DNA of 64,000 nucleotides, taken from contig NZ_NMYC01000005.1 in NCBI RefSeq assembly GCF_002860345.1, positions 710,459 to 774,458 of the forward strand, given 5' to 3'. Numbering within the stretch: the stretch's first letter is position 1; each line of letters starts with the position of its first letter. Below the pieces are notes generated by a model that worked only from the letters and a program-made list of their open reading frames with translations, did no database searches and had not been told where the DNA came from. This document shows positions 46,982-57,402 of this stretch, one piece after another. The stretch comes from Bifidobacterium anseris. GTDB lineage: Bacteria; Actinomycetota; Actinomycetes; Actinomycetales; Bifidobacteriaceae. A program made the translations under genes and the position numbers.

Positions 46982-48277
46982 ATGGGCGTAGCGCAGTTGC
47001 ATGTGGAGTCCAACCAGTTCGAATTGCCGGTCGTGAAGGCGAGCGCGGGGCCCGACGGCATCGTCATGTCCTCGCTGCGCAACGACAAATGGGTGTCGCT
47101 CGATCCCGGATTCCTGACGACGGCGCAATGCGAGTCGAAGATCACCTACATCGACGGCGAACATTCGATCCTGCGCTACCGCGGCTATCCGATCGAGCAG
47201 CTGTGCGAACGCTCCGACTTCCTCGAGGTCTCGTGGTTGCTGCGCCACGGCGAGCTGCCGACAAGCGCGCAGTACGAGAAGTTCGTCGACGACATCAACC
47301 ACCACACGATGGTCGGCGAGGACTTCCGCACCTTCATGGGCTCGTTCCCGCGCGAGGCGCAGCCGATGAGCGTCATGGCCTCGGCAATCAACGCGCTCGC
47401 GACCTTCAACCCGGAGACGACCGACATCGACGACCCCGAACAGCTCGACGAGGCGGCGACGATCATCATGGCGAAGGCCCGCACGATCGTCAGCTACATC
47501 CTGCGGCGCCGCCGTGACGAGCCGATGCTCTACCCGGACTACGCGCGCGGCTACGTCGACGATTTCATCCGCATGTGCTTCGCCGTGCCGTACGAGCGTT
47601 TCGAATCCGATCCGCTCTACGTGCACGCGCTCGGCCGTCTGCTCATCATCCACGCCGACCATGAGCAGAACTGCTCGACATCGGTCGTGCGCATCGCCGG
47701 CTCGGCGCACGCGAACCTGTACTCGGCGGTGGCGGCCGGCATCAACGCGCTGTCCGGGCCGCTGCACGGCGGCGCGAACGAGGCGGTGCTGCGCCAGCTG
47801 ATGGCGATCCGCGACTCGGGCATGAGCGTGCGCGAGTTCGTCGACCGCGCCAAGCTCAACGGCGAACGCATCTCCGGCCTCGGCCACCGCGTCTACAAGT
47901 CCTACGATCCGCGCGCGGCAATCGCGAAGCACTATCTGGAGCGCATCATGGAGCAGAAGGCGACGCTCAAGCTGCTGCCGGGCGACGAGGAGCTCTTCGA
48001 CGTGGCGCTCAAGCTTGAACAGATCGCGCTCACCGACGACTACTTCGTCTCGCGTCACCTGTATCCGAACGTCGACTTCTACACCGGCCTGATCTACCGC
48101 GCGATCGGCTTCGGCCCGTCGATGTTCACGCCGCTGTTCGCGCTCGGACGCATCCCCGGATGGATCGCCCAGTACCGCGAGATGCTCGCCGACCCGATGA
48201 CGAAGATCGGTCGTCCGCGTCAGGTGTACACCGGCGAGGTGCTGCGCGACTACGTGCCGATGGACGAACGCGGTTGA
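46982..48277 (+). CDS. gltA: Citrate synthase
   Basis: Condenses acetyl-CoA and oxaloacetate. 431 residues with active-site GPLHGGANEAVL and GLGHRVYKSYDPRA plus the catalytic Asp region in VDFYTGLIYRAIG. N-terminal zinc-like extension is typical of type II hexameric enzymes. AGGAGGCGGC precedes the ATG at 46982, with 33 upstream codons rejected. In bifidobacteria the TCA cycle is partial and the enzyme feeds glutamate synthesis. Followed by a perfect 19-bp terminator. Confidence 0.96.
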   Translation: MGVAQLHVESNQFELPVVKASAGPDGIVMSSLRNDKWVSLDPGFLTTAQCESKITYIDGEHSILRYRGYPIEQLCERSDFLEVSWLLRHGELPTSAQYEKFVDDINHHTMVGEDFRTFMGSFPREAQPMSVMASAINALATFNPETTDIDDPEQLDEAATIIMAKARTIVSYILRRRRDEPMLYPDYARGYVDDFIRMCFAVPYERFESDPLYVHALGRLLIIHADHEQNCSTSVVRIAGSAHANLYSAVAAGINALSGPLHGGANEAVLRQLMAIRDSGMSVREFVDRAKLNGERISGLGHRVYKSYDPRAAIAKHYLERIMEQKATLKLLPGDEELFDVALKLEQIALTDDYFVSRHLYPNVDFYTGLIYRAIGFGPSMFTPLFALGRIPGWIAQYREMLADPMTKIGRPRQVYTGEVLRDYVPMDERG

Positions 48278-48290
48278 GCCGTCCCGCCCG

Positions 48291-48333
48291 CATATGAAAA
48301 CGCGCGCCCGTGCAGGGCGCGCGTTTTCATATG
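48291..48333. terminator. Bidirectional terminator between gltA and rlmH
   Basis: Perfect 19-bp stem (48291-48309 with 48315-48333) and 5-base loop; the arms contain A4 and T4 runs, so it works on both strands for the converging genes. Confidence 0.9.
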
Positions 48334-48340
48334 CGTGTGA

Positions 48341-48820
48341 TCATTTGTGATACGGCTCGTGCGCGTTGATCTTGAAGGCGCGGTAGATCTGTTCGAGCAG
48401 GATCACGCGCATGAGCTGGTGCGGGAACGTCATCTTCGAGAAGCTCAGCAGCATGTCCGCTCGCGTCAGCACGCGCGGGTCGAGGCCGAGGGAGCCGCCG
48501 ATGACGAACTGCAGACGGCTGACGCCATGCAGCCCCCACTGCGCGATCCTCGTCGCGAGCTGCTCGCTCGTCAACTGGTCGCCTTCGATTGCGAGCGCGA
48601 CGACGAAGGCGTCGCCCTTGAGATGCTTGAGGATGCGCTCGCCCTCCTTCTCCTTGATCTGCTCGTTGAGTGCGTCGGAGGCGTGTTCGGGCGTCTTCTC
48701 GTCGGCCACTTCGACGATGTCGATTTTGGCGAAGCGCGACAGGCGTTTGCGGTATTCATCGATCGCGTCGCGCAGATAGCGTTCCTTGACCTTGCCGACG
48801 CAGACGATGTCGATGTTCAT
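48341..48820 (-). CDS. rlmH: 23S rRNA pseudouridine(1915)-N3-methyltransferase
   Basis: A 159-residue SPOUT methyltransferase acting on assembled 70S ribosomes at helix 69. Knot motif [14 protein letters not shown] and the C-terminal [24 protein letters not shown] with the final HEPYHK are diagnostic. The ATG at 48820 begins [24 protein letters not shown] stretch just upstream on the minus strand may serve as ribosome site. The intergenic region to dapD is nearly all occupied by a long hairpin. Confidence 0.96.
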   Translation of the reverse strand: MNIDIVCVGKVKERYLRDAIDEYRKRLSRFAKIDIVEVADEKTPEHASDALNEQIKEKEGERILKHLKGDAFVVALAIEGDQLTSEQLATRIAQWGLHGVSRLQFVIGGSLGLDPRVLTRADMLLSFSKMTFPHQLMRVILLEQIYRAFKINAHEPYHK

Positions 48821-48843
48821 GCCACCCCCCTTATTACTCAGGG

Positions 48844-48929
48844 CATGTACCCGCTCAGCGCAGATGGGTTTTGCGAAACGGTGGTATTATGCCGTTTCGC
48901 AAAACCCATCTGCGCTGAGCGGGTACATG
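48844..48929. repeat. 38-bp perfect inverted repeat (long hairpin)
   Basis: Arms 48844-48881 and 48892-48929 are exact complements over 38 bases, with the 10-base loop TGGTATTATG. It fills the 115-base gap between the dapD stop and the rlmH start on the minus strand. Neither end has a T-run. The perfection is far above that of the window's ordinary terminators. Confidence 0.92.
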
Positions 48930-48935
48930 TTTCTG

Positions 48936-49925
48936 CTAGTTCTTGTGCAGCGCGTCGTTGAGCGCGATGCCGACCTTGCGTGCGCGCGCCTGCACGGCGC
49001 CGGTCAGCGAGTTGCGGATGAACATGATGTTGTCCTTGCCGCTCAGTTCGGCACCCTTGACGACGTCGAGCGCAACGCCCGCGGCCGCCTTCTGCTTGTC
49101 CCACACCTCGATCTTCGTGCCGGCCGTCACATACAGGCCCGCTTCGACGACGCAGTTGTCACCGAGCGAGATGCCGATGCCGGCGTTCGCGCCGAGCAGC
49201 GAATGCTCGCCGATCGAGTTGCGCAGCTTGCCGCCGCCCGACAGCGTGCCCATGATTGACGCACCGCCGCCGACGTCGGAGCCGTCGCCGACGACGACGC
49301 CCTGCGAGACGCGGCCTTCGATCATGCAGGTGCCGAGCGTGCCGGCGTTGAAGTTGACGAAGCCGGCGTGCATGACTGTCGTGCCTTCGCTCAGATAGGC
49401 GCCCAGACGCACGCGGTCGCCGTCGCCGATGCGCACGCCGCTGGGCACGACGTAGTCGAGCATGCGCGGGAACTTGTCGATCGACAGCACGTTGACCTCG
49501 GCGCGCATGCCCGGCATCGCGGCGCCGGCGTTCGTCTCCATGACGTCGAGGCGGCGCAGCGCGAAGTCCTCGACGGCGAAGGGGCCGTAGTTCGTCCACA
49601 CGACGTTGTTGAGCGCGCCGAAGATGCCGTCGAGGTTCATCGAGTTCGGCTTGACCATGCGCATGCTCAGCAGGTGCAGGCGCAGGTAGGCGTCGGCGGC
49701 GTCGGCGATCGGTTCGTCGATGTTCGCGGCCGTGAACACCGGCACGCGCTTGACGCCGCGCGCGTCGGGGCCGTCGTGCACGAGCGTGCCGAAGCCGTGC
49801 GTGCCGGCCGGTGCGGACGGCTTCGCTTCGCCCATCTCAAGTTTCGGATACCAGACGTCGAGGGTGTTGCCGGCGGCGTCGACGTTGGCGAGACCCCAGC
49901 CCCATGCCCAGCGTTCATCGGTCAT
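48936..49925 (-). CDS. dapD: Tetrahydrodipicolinate N-succinyltransferase (actinobacterial type)
   Basis: Succinylates tetrahydrodipicolinate in the DAP/lysine pathway. 329 residues, left-handed beta-helix with hexapeptide repeats (VRIGDGDRVRLGAYLSEG, GRVSQGVVVGDGSDVGGGAS, HSLLGANAGIGISLGDN) typical of the actinobacterial enzyme that is longer than the enterobacterial form. AAGGAGCG precedes the ATG at 49925, and upstream in-frame codons are rejected. Confidence 0.94.
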   Translation of the reverse strand: MTDERWAWGWGLANVDAAGNTLDVWYPKLEMGEAKPSAPAGTHGFGTLVHDGPDARGVKRVPVFTAANIDEPIADAADAYLRLHLLSMRMVKPNSMNLDGIFGALNNVVWTNYGPFAVEDFALRRLDVMETNAGAAMPGMRAEVNVLSIDKFPRMLDYVVPSGVRIGDGDRVRLGAYLSEGTTVMHAGFVNFNAGTLGTCMIEGRVSQGVVVGDGSDVGGGASIMGTLSGGGKLRNSIGEHSLLGANAGIGISLGDNCVVEAGLYVTAGTKIEVWDKQKAAAGVALDVVKGAELSGKDNIMFIRNSLTGAVQARARKVGIALNDALHKN

Positions 49926-50112
49926 GTGCGCTCCTTCAGTGAAGACGGTGCCGGCCGGCGTCGTGCCGGCCGCGCTGCCACGGCGCATCCACGCGCGCCG
50001 CGCGCTTCCCACGATACAACGGGGGATGCGCCGTGGGGCCACTGCGGCGTGCGCGGGCACGCATGGGCACGGGGCGGATGCGGCCCGGCGCGAACACGGG
50101 TTGGGTGTGCGC

Positions 50113-50118
50113 TACACT
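50113..50118 (+). promoter_or_regulatory. Candidate -10 box of the 44-codon ORF
   Basis: TACACT ends nine bases before a GTG start codon that has no Shine-Dalgarno. Confidence 0.35.
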
Positions 50119-50127
50119 GTGGTTCCT

Positions 50128-50262
50128 GTGAGCGCCAAGAACCAGCATGAACCGGAACGTCGAGACGAGGGCGGCCATGACCTGCGCCGCATCCTCACCG
50201 TCGCCGTCATCGCGGCCATCGTCGTCGGGATGTGCGTCCCGATGGTCCTGTCCGGCCTTTGA
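50128..50262 (+). CDS. Putative 44-residue single-pass membrane protein
   Basis: A GTG-initiated ORF: a charged N-terminal part (KNQHEPERRDEGGHDLRR) followed by a hydrophobic helix (ILTVAVIAAIVVGMCVPMVL). No family recognised. It sits alone between divergent dapD and prfB, with a TACACT box that would make a leaderless mRNA. Small size makes chance possible; the clean topology and promoter favour a real gene. Confidence 0.5.
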   Translation: MSAKNQHEPERRDEGGHDLRRILTVAVIAAIVVGMCVPMVLSGL

Positions 50263-50313
50263 ACCTCCATGTTCCCGTGACATGGACGTCCGGGAATGCA
50301 TGTCCGTCCCGAA

Positions 50314-50345
50314 CAGTTGGACGAGATGACAGTTCGACGAGATGA
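50314..50345. repeat. 16-bp tandem duplication upstream of prfB
   Basis: CAGTTGGACGAGATGA and CAGTTCGACGAGATGA, adjacent and differing at one base, about 105 bases before prfB. Confidence 0.8.
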
Positions 50346-50450
50346 CGGACGACACCGGAGCGGGGAGCGCGGAACCCCGCCTCGCGCGCCTGCTGGACGC
50401 GCGGAACGATACCGAACCCACGATTTTGTAGAGTTTTTTTGAGGAGCATC

Positions 50451-51581
50451 ATGGCAGAATTTGATTTTTCCCAGGCGATCGCCGACGCGCGCGCCAAATA
50501 CGAGGAGATCGCGCTCGCGCTCGACGTCGACCGTCTCAAGCGTCAGGAGCAGGAGCTCGAGGTCGAGGCGGCCGAGCCGGGCCTGTGGGACGACCCGGAG
50601 CACGCGCAGCAGGTGACGTCGAAGCTCTCCGCCGTGCAGTCGCAGATCAAGCGGCTGTCCTCGGCGGCCTCGCGCATCGACGACGTCGAGACGCTCGTCG
50701 AGCTCGGCCGTGAGGAGGACGACGCGGACACGCTCGCCGAGGCGCAGAACGAGATCGGCTCGATCGCGAAGGACCTCGAGGACATGGAGATCCAGACGCT
50801 GATGGACGGCGAATACGACGAGCGTTCCGCCGTCGTGACGATCCGCTCCGGCGCCGGCGGCGTCGACGCGGCCGACTTCGCGCAGATGCTGCTGCGCATG
50901 TACCTGCGCTGGGCGGAACGCAACGGCTACAAGGCGAAGGTCATGGACACGTCCTACGCCGAGGAGGCCGGCATCAAGTCGGCGACCTTCCAGGTGGACG
51001 CGCCTTACGCGTATGGACGCCTGTCCGTCGAGGGCGGCACGCATCGCCTCGTGCGCATCTCGCCCTTCGATAACCAGGGCCGGCGTCAGACGAGCTTCGC
51101 GGCCGTCGAGGTCGTCCCGCTCGTCGAGGCGACCGACCACATCGACGTGCCGGACAGCGAGATCCGCGTCGACACCTACTGCGCCTCCGGCCCTGGCGGT
51201 CAGGGCGTCAACACGACGTACTCCGCCGTGCGCATCACCCACCTGCCGACCGGCATCGTCGTGACGATGCAGGACGAGCGTTCGCAGATCCAGAACCGCG
51301 CCGCCGCGATGGCCGTGCTCCAGTCGCGCCTGCTCGTGCTGCGCCACGAGGAGGAGGCGAAGAAGAAGAAGGAGCTCGCCGGCGACATCAAGGCCAGCTG
51401 GGGCGATCAGATGCGCTCCTACGTGCTGCACCCGTACCAGATGGTCAAGGACCTGCGCACCGGCTACGAGACCTCGCAGACGCAGGCCGTCTTCGACGGC
51501 GACATCGATGATTTCATCCAGGCCGGCATCCGCTGGCGCCATGAGCAGCGCCGCGAGGCCGCTGAGCAGGCCGCCGAGTAG
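50451..51581 (+). CDS. prfB: Peptide chain release factor 2
   Basis: Recognises UAA and UGA. 376 residues, codon tripeptide SPF in [12 protein letters not shown] and catalytic GGQ in [11 protein letters not shown]. The frame is continuous: there is no early in-frame stop and therefore no programmed +1 frameshift as in E. coli, a state common in actinobacteria. GAGGAG precedes the ATG at 50451. It heads the ftsE-ftsX-CHAP-smpB gene run. Confidence 0.96.
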   Translation: MAEFDFSQAIADARAKYEEIALALDVDRLKRQEQELEVEAAEPGLWDDPEHAQQVTSKLSAVQSQIKRLSSAASRIDDVETLVELGREEDDADTLAEAQNEIGSIAKDLEDMEIQTLMDGEYDERSAVVTIRSGAGGVDAADFAQMLLRMYLRWAERNGYKAKVMDTSYAEEAGIKSATFQVDAPYAYGRLSVEGGTHRLVRISPFDNQGRRQTSFAAVEVVPLVEATDHIDVPDSEIRVDTYCASGPGGQGVNTTYSAVRITHLPTGIVVTMQDERSQIQNRAAAMAVLQSRLLVLRHEEEAKKKKELAGDIKASWGDQMRSYVLHPYQMVKDLRTGYETSQTQAVFDGDIDDFIQAGIRWRHEQRREAAEQAAE

Positions 51582-51642
51582 ACTTGCCGCACGACGACCG
51601 ACGCGTCCCGCGCAGCCGTGCGCACGATGGATTGGAGATGAC

Positions 51643-52901
<1,259 letters not shown>

Positions 52902-52905
<4 letters not shown>

Positions 52906-53825
52906 GATTGCGATTCATCCTCAGCGAGACGTGGACGAGCCTGCGGCGCAACGTGCCGATGCTGCTGTCGGTCATGCTCGTGACCTTCATCTCGTTCCTG
53001 TTCATCGGCGCGTCCTTCCTCACGCAGGCGCAGATCACGAAGGCGAAGGGCGACTGGTACGACAAGGTCGAGGTCGTCGTATGGCTGTGCCCGGACGGCA
53101 CGAGCCAATCGCCGAACTGCGCCGCGGGCAAGGCCGCGACGGCGCAGCAGATCAACGCGCTGCAGGACGTCATCCAGCAGGAGCTCGGCGACGACGTCTC
53201 GTCGGTGACCTACGAGAGCCCCGAGGACTTCTACAACGACTCGTTCCTCAAGCAGTATCCGAACGGCGAGTTCCAAGGGCGCACGCTCACCGCGGCCGAC
53301 ATGCAGGGCTCGCTGTGGCTCAAACTCAAGAACCCGGAGAAGTACAAGGTCGTCTCCGAAGTGCTGTCGGGACGTGACGGCGTCGAGGACGTCGTCGACC
53401 AGCGGCAGATCTTCGAGCCGGTCTTCGCCGTGCTCAACCGTGCGACGGCGGCGACGGCGATGCTCGCGGCCGTCATGGTCATCGTCGCCGTCATGCTCAC
53501 CGGCACGACGATCCGCATGTCGGCGGCCTCGCGCAGCGAGGAGACCGAGATCATGCGCTTCGTCGGTGCGTCGAACTGGACGATCCGCCTGCCGTTCATC
53601 CTTGAGGGCGCCGTGGCCGCGCTGCTCGGCTCGGTGCTGTCGTGCCTCGCGCTGAGCGCGCTCGTCAAGGTCTTCATCACCGATTGGCTCGCCAAATCGG
53701 TCACATGGATCCCGTACGTCACGCAGGGCACCGTGCTGCTGATCTCGCCGATCCTGATCGTCGGCGCCGTGCTGCTGTCCGTCATCGCCTCGTCGGTCGC
53801 GCTCAACCGCTACCTCAAGGCCTGA
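52902..53825 (+). CDS. ftsX: FtsX, cell division ABC permease-like protein
   Basis: A 307-residue membrane protein: N-terminal helix ([20 protein letters not shown]), large extracellular loop (about 45-190) containing two cysteines, then three helices with the typical [21 protein letters not shown]. The extracellular loop is expected to bind and activate the downstream CHAP hydrolase. ATGA overlap with ftsE. Confidence 0.95.
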
Positions 53826-53993
53826 CGCGCGCCGCGCGTCTGCGTGGATCGCTCTGCATGGATCGTTCTGCGCGGATGTGTGAAGAATGTGGAGAAACTG
53901 TGTATGAAATGCTGCGGCGCCCACGGCACGCCGCATTCCCCTCAGGTGGCAATGCTAGGCTTGGTTGCCGTGAGTGACGTCGAAAGGTGTGCC

Positions 53994-55424
53994 ATGACTC
54001 GAGGAACTGCAAGTCGCCCATGGATCGCGACCCTGCTCGCGGTCTCGCTGTGCGCGGTCGGATTCGCGGCGCCGGTGATCGCGCCGGTCCCGCAGGCGCA
54101 TGCGGACACCTACAGCGACCTCGTCAACGCGCAGAACTCGCATCAGCAGAGCGTGCAGCGCGAAGCCGAGCTGCGCAACCAGCTCGCCGGCGTCAACAGC
54201 GACCTGGCGGACAAGATCGTCGAACTCGACGATCTGACGAACAACCAGATCCCGGTGGCCGCGAAGGCCGTGCAGGAGGCGAACGCCGCCGCCGCGTCCG
54301 CCAAGGCCGAGGCCGAATCCGCCGCGCAGCGCCTCAAGGCCGCGCAAAAGGACAAGGAGAACCTCGAGGCCGAAATCAAGAAGACCGGCGAGGATTACGA
54401 CGACGCGCACGCCGCCGTCGCGCGCGTCGCCCGCGAATCGATGCACGGCTCGGACACGTCGGACGTCATGAGCATCATGACCGGCGCGACCGACACGAAG
54501 GCGTTCATCCGTCAGATGCAGTCGCGCGACGCGCTGTCGCGCTCCGAGGCGAATGCCGCCTCCGAGGCTGCCGACGGCTTGAGCATCTCGATGAACCGCG
54601 GCGAACGCCTCAAAGCGATCGAGGCGCGCATCACGAAATACAAGTCGGACGCCGACGAGAAGTCGGCCGCCGCGCAGTCCGCGGCCTCTGACGCGCAGGC
54701 GAAGCGCGATTCGCTCGACGCGCAGCGCGTCAAGGGCGAGCAGATCCGCTCCGACCTCGAAAGCCGCAAAAGCGAACTGAGCACGGCCGCGGCGCAGCAG
54801 GCCGCCGAAACCGTCATGCTGCAGTCGCAGATCGACGCGAACAACCGCAAATACCAGGCCGAGCAGGCAGCCGAGGCCGAACGCGTGCACCAGCAGCAGG
54901 CGCAGGGCACGACGCAGCCGCCGGCGAACACGAACACCGGCTCGACGACGACCCCCGCCACGCCGAGTCAGCCGGCGCAGCCGAGTCAGCCTGTAACTCC
55001 TGTGACGCCGACCCAGCCGACGCAACCGACCCAGCCGACGCAGCCTTCGGGCGGATCGACCGGTGGACAGGGCACGTCGAACGGCGACTACGGCAACGCC
55101 TACGCGGCCGGCCAGTGCACATGGTGGGCCTACGAACGCCGCAAGCAGATGGGCATCGGCACGCCGTCCTACCTCGGCAACGGCGGCGACTGGGCGGCGA
55201 ACGCGCCGCGCTACGGCCTGCGCGTCGACAACGTGCCGCAGGTCGGCGCCGCGCTCTCGTTCCTGCCCGGTCAGGAAGGCGCGTCGTCGCCGTGGGGACA
55301 TGTCGCCGTCGTCGAAAGCGTCGGCGCGAACTCGATTACGATCTCCGAATCGAACGTCGCCGGCCTGTACACGATCACCTACCGCACGCTGTACAACCCC
55401 GGACGTTTCCGCTACGTGCACTGA
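53994..55424 (+). CDS. Secreted coiled-coil CHAP-domain peptidoglycan hydrolase (FtsEX partner)
   Basis: A 476-residue exported protein. Signal peptide about 1-37 ending AHA-D, an alpha-helical coiled coil (40-300), a Gln/Pro/Thr linker with TQPTQPTQPTQP, and a CHAP amidase/endopeptidase domain whose Cys is in AAGQCTWWAYERR (near 375) and His in WGHVAVVES (near 437). This layout is that of PcsB-like enzymes regulated by FtsEX, and it lies directly downstream. AAAGG precedes the ATG at 53994; a GTG at 53970 is the alternative. Cleaves cross-links or glycan stems at septation. Confidence 0.9.
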   Translation: MTRGTASRPWIATLLAVSLCAVGFAAPVIAPVPQAHADTYSDLVNAQNSHQQSVQREAELRNQLAGVNSDLADKIVELDDLTNNQIPVAAKAVQEANAAAASAKAEAESAAQRLKAAQKDKENLEAEIKKTGEDYDDAHAAVARVARESMHGSDTSDVMSIMTGATDTKAFIRQMQSRDALSRSEANAASEAADGLSISMNRGERLKAIEARITKYKSDADEKSAAAQSAASDAQAKRDSLDAQRVKGEQIRSDLESRKSELSTAAAQQAAETVMLQSQIDANNRKYQAEQAAEAERVHQQQAQGTTQPPANTNTGSTTTPATPSQPAQPSQPVTPVTPTQPTQPTQPTQPSGGSTGGQGTSNGDYGNAYAAGQCTWWAYERRKQMGIGTPSYLGNGGDWAANAPRYGLRVDNVPQVGAALSFLPGQEGASSPWGHVAVVESVGANSITISESNVAGLYTITYRTLYNPGRFRYVH

Positions 55425-55581
55425 TCTGCCGTGCACATCGCGCCGAATCCGCCGTATCCGCCATGCGCGGGCGGCGGATTCGCGCATGCTGCGCTAATGT
55501 GGAAGGTCGGAAGGTCAGGCGGCCACGCTGGACGAGACATGGCATTGCCAACGATATGAGGACATGAGGAAAGGAGCGGCG

Positions 55582-56076
55582 ATGGCGAAGCAGAAGAAGG
55601 TCGAGGGCGACCAGATCGTCGCACGCAACAAGCGGGCGCGGCACGACTACGAGATCGAGGACCGCTACGAGGCGGGCATTGCGCTCACCGGCACTGAGGT
55701 CAAGTCGCTGCGCGAGGGAAGGGCGTCGCTCGCCGAGGCCTTCGTCAGCATCGACAAGCGCGGGGAGATCTGGCTCGAAGGGGCCAACATCCCCGAATAC
55801 CTCAACGGCACGTGGAACAACCACGCGCCCAAGCGCAAGCGCAAGCTGCTGCTGCACGCCGCGCAGATCGAGAAGCTCGGCCGCCAGATCCAGGCGAAGG
55901 GCTACACGATCGTGCCGCTGAGCATCTACTTCAACAAGGACGGACGCGCGAAGATCGAGATTGCGCTCGCACGCGGCAAGAAGGAATACGACAAGCGTCA
56001 GGCGCTGCGCGAGGATCAGGACAAGCGCGAGGCGCAGCGCATGCTGCGCTACCGCAACATGCGCGCCCGCGGCTGA
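55582..56076 (+). CDS. smpB: SsrA-binding protein
   Basis: A 164-residue tmRNA partner for trans-translation. [49 protein letters not shown] and the C-terminal basic tail [21 protein letters not shown] are diagnostic. GGAAAGGAGCG precedes the ATG at 55582. No tmRNA gene is seen in the window. It ends the run that starts at prfB. Confidence 0.97.
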   Translation: MAKQKKVEGDQIVARNKRARHDYEIEDRYEAGIALTGTEVKSLREGRASLAEAFVSIDKRGEIWLEGANIPEYLNGTWNNHAPKRKRKLLLHAAQIEKLGRQIQAKGYTIVPLSIYFNKDGRAKIEIALARGKKEYDKRQALREDQDKREAQRMLRYRNMRARG

Positions 56077-56190
56077 ACGGGGCCAGATGTTGCACAGGCG
56101 AAACGCGCTCGTAGCATGAGGCGGCGTACGCTGTGTGCGGATTCGGGCGCGGGCCCGGACGGCACACAGCAGAGAAGACAGGGTACGCCA

Positions 56191-57132
56191 ATGCAGCAGA
56201 AGAAGAACATGTTCAGGAACCTCGCGGCGCTCGTGCTCGGCGCGTCGCTGTGCCTCGCGGCTGGCGCTTGCGGCACGAGCGACGACACGGGAAGCGGCAC
56301 GAAGAACGCCGAAGGCAAGACGACGCAGGGCTACGACGTCTCGAAGGTCGAGACCGTCGACGAGATCGCCGCGCTCGTGCCGGACGACGTCAAGCAGGAC
56401 GGCAAGCTCACCGTCGGCATGGACACCTCCTACGCGCCGGCCGAGTTCCTCGCCGAGGACGGCAAGACGCCGGTCGGCTACGACGTCGACCTGTCGAAGG
56501 CGCTCGCCAAGGTCATGGGACTCGAGGCGGAGAACAAGGTCGCGAGCTTCGACCTGATCATCCCGTCGGTCGGCTCGAAGTATGATCTGGGCATCTCGTC
56601 GTTCACGATCACGCCGGAGCGCATGGACGCCGTCGACTTCGTCAGCTTCTACAAGGCCGGTTCAATGTGGGTGACGAAGAAGGGCAACCCCGACAGCATC
56701 GACCCGAAGGACGTGTGCGGCCAGACGATCGCCGTGCAGACGGCCACGAGCCAGGAAGAGGAGGTGACCGAGATGAACGAGCAGTGCAAGGCCGACGGCA
56801 AGAAGGAGATTGAGGTCCTGACGAACAAGCTGCAGACCGATGTGACGACGAACGTGACGACCGGCAAGGCCTCCGCCTTCTACGCGGACACGCCGGTCGC
56901 CGGCTACGCGGTCGCGCAGACCGACGGCCAGCTCGAGAAGCTCGGCGAGGACGTCGGCGTCACGAAGCAGGGCGTCGTCGTCAAGAAGGGCGACAAGCAG
57001 ATGGCCGAAGCCGTCCAGAAGGCGATGCAGAAGCTCATGGACGATGGCACCTATCAGGCAATCCTCGAGGAGTGGGGCGTCCAGGGCGGCGCGATCGACA
57101 AGGCCGAGATCAACCCGGCCGACACGAAGTGA
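56191..57132 (+). CDS. Polar amino acid ABC binding lipoprotein A
   Basis: A 313-residue family 3 solute-binding lipoprotein, lipobox AGAC (Cys27), then LTVGMDTSYAPAEFLAEDG and VGYDVDLSKALAKVMG, with GVVVKKGDKQMAEAVQKAM near the end. It resembles the next gene throughout (about the same length and motifs), a recent duplication. Ribosome site is weak (ACAGGG). Ligand probably a polar or acidic amino acid. Confidence 0.9.
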   Translation: MQQKKNMFRNLAALVLGASLCLAAGACGTSDDTGSGTKNAEGKTTQGYDVSKVETVDEIAALVPDDVKQDGKLTVGMDTSYAPAEFLAEDGKTPVGYDVDLSKALAKVMGLEAENKVASFDLIIPSVGSKYDLGISSFTITPERMDAVDFVSFYKAGSMWVTKKGNPDSIDPKDVCGQTIAVQTATSQEEEVTEMNEQCKADGKKEIEVLTNKLQTDVTTNVTTGKASAFYADTPVAGYAVAQTDGQLEKLGEDVGVTKQGVVVKKGDKQMAEAVQKAMQKLMDDGTYQAILEEWGVQGGAIDKAEINPADTK

Positions 57133-57173
57133 CGGCCTGATGGTCAGACACCGGACACGATGACCAATGATGA

Positions 57174-57211
57174 CATGGCGTGGTTCGCGCACAGCGCAGA
57201 ACCACGCCATG
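57174..57211 (+). terminator. Terminator between the two binding-protein genes
   Basis: Perfect 13-bp stem CATGGCGTGGTTC (57174-57186) with complement at 57199-57211, then CATGTTTAT. The following 190 bases include an AT-rich stretch and carry the next gene's own promoter. Confidence 0.75.
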
Positions 57212-57402
57212 CATGTTTATGCAAGATACTACATATTTATTCAGTACGACGTGTGCGTCGCCGACGATGGTCGGCTTAACCGTTTCGTAGCACACGATGC
57301 ACTACACTGACTGACGTATTTCGAGAGTGCGACCGGAAGCGTCAACGTCGACGGCAGACGTCGGCATGATGATGGCTTCGTCGCACGGGAGAGTGGAGAA
57401 GC

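Noticed and set aside
48844-48929. Insertion sequence end or att site
   Set aside because: The palindrome lacks adjacent transposase or integrase sequence and no duplicated flank is visible.
50451-50540. Programmed frameshift in prfB
   Set aside because: The reading frame is uninterrupted from ATG to stop and there is no CTTTGAC site near codon 25.
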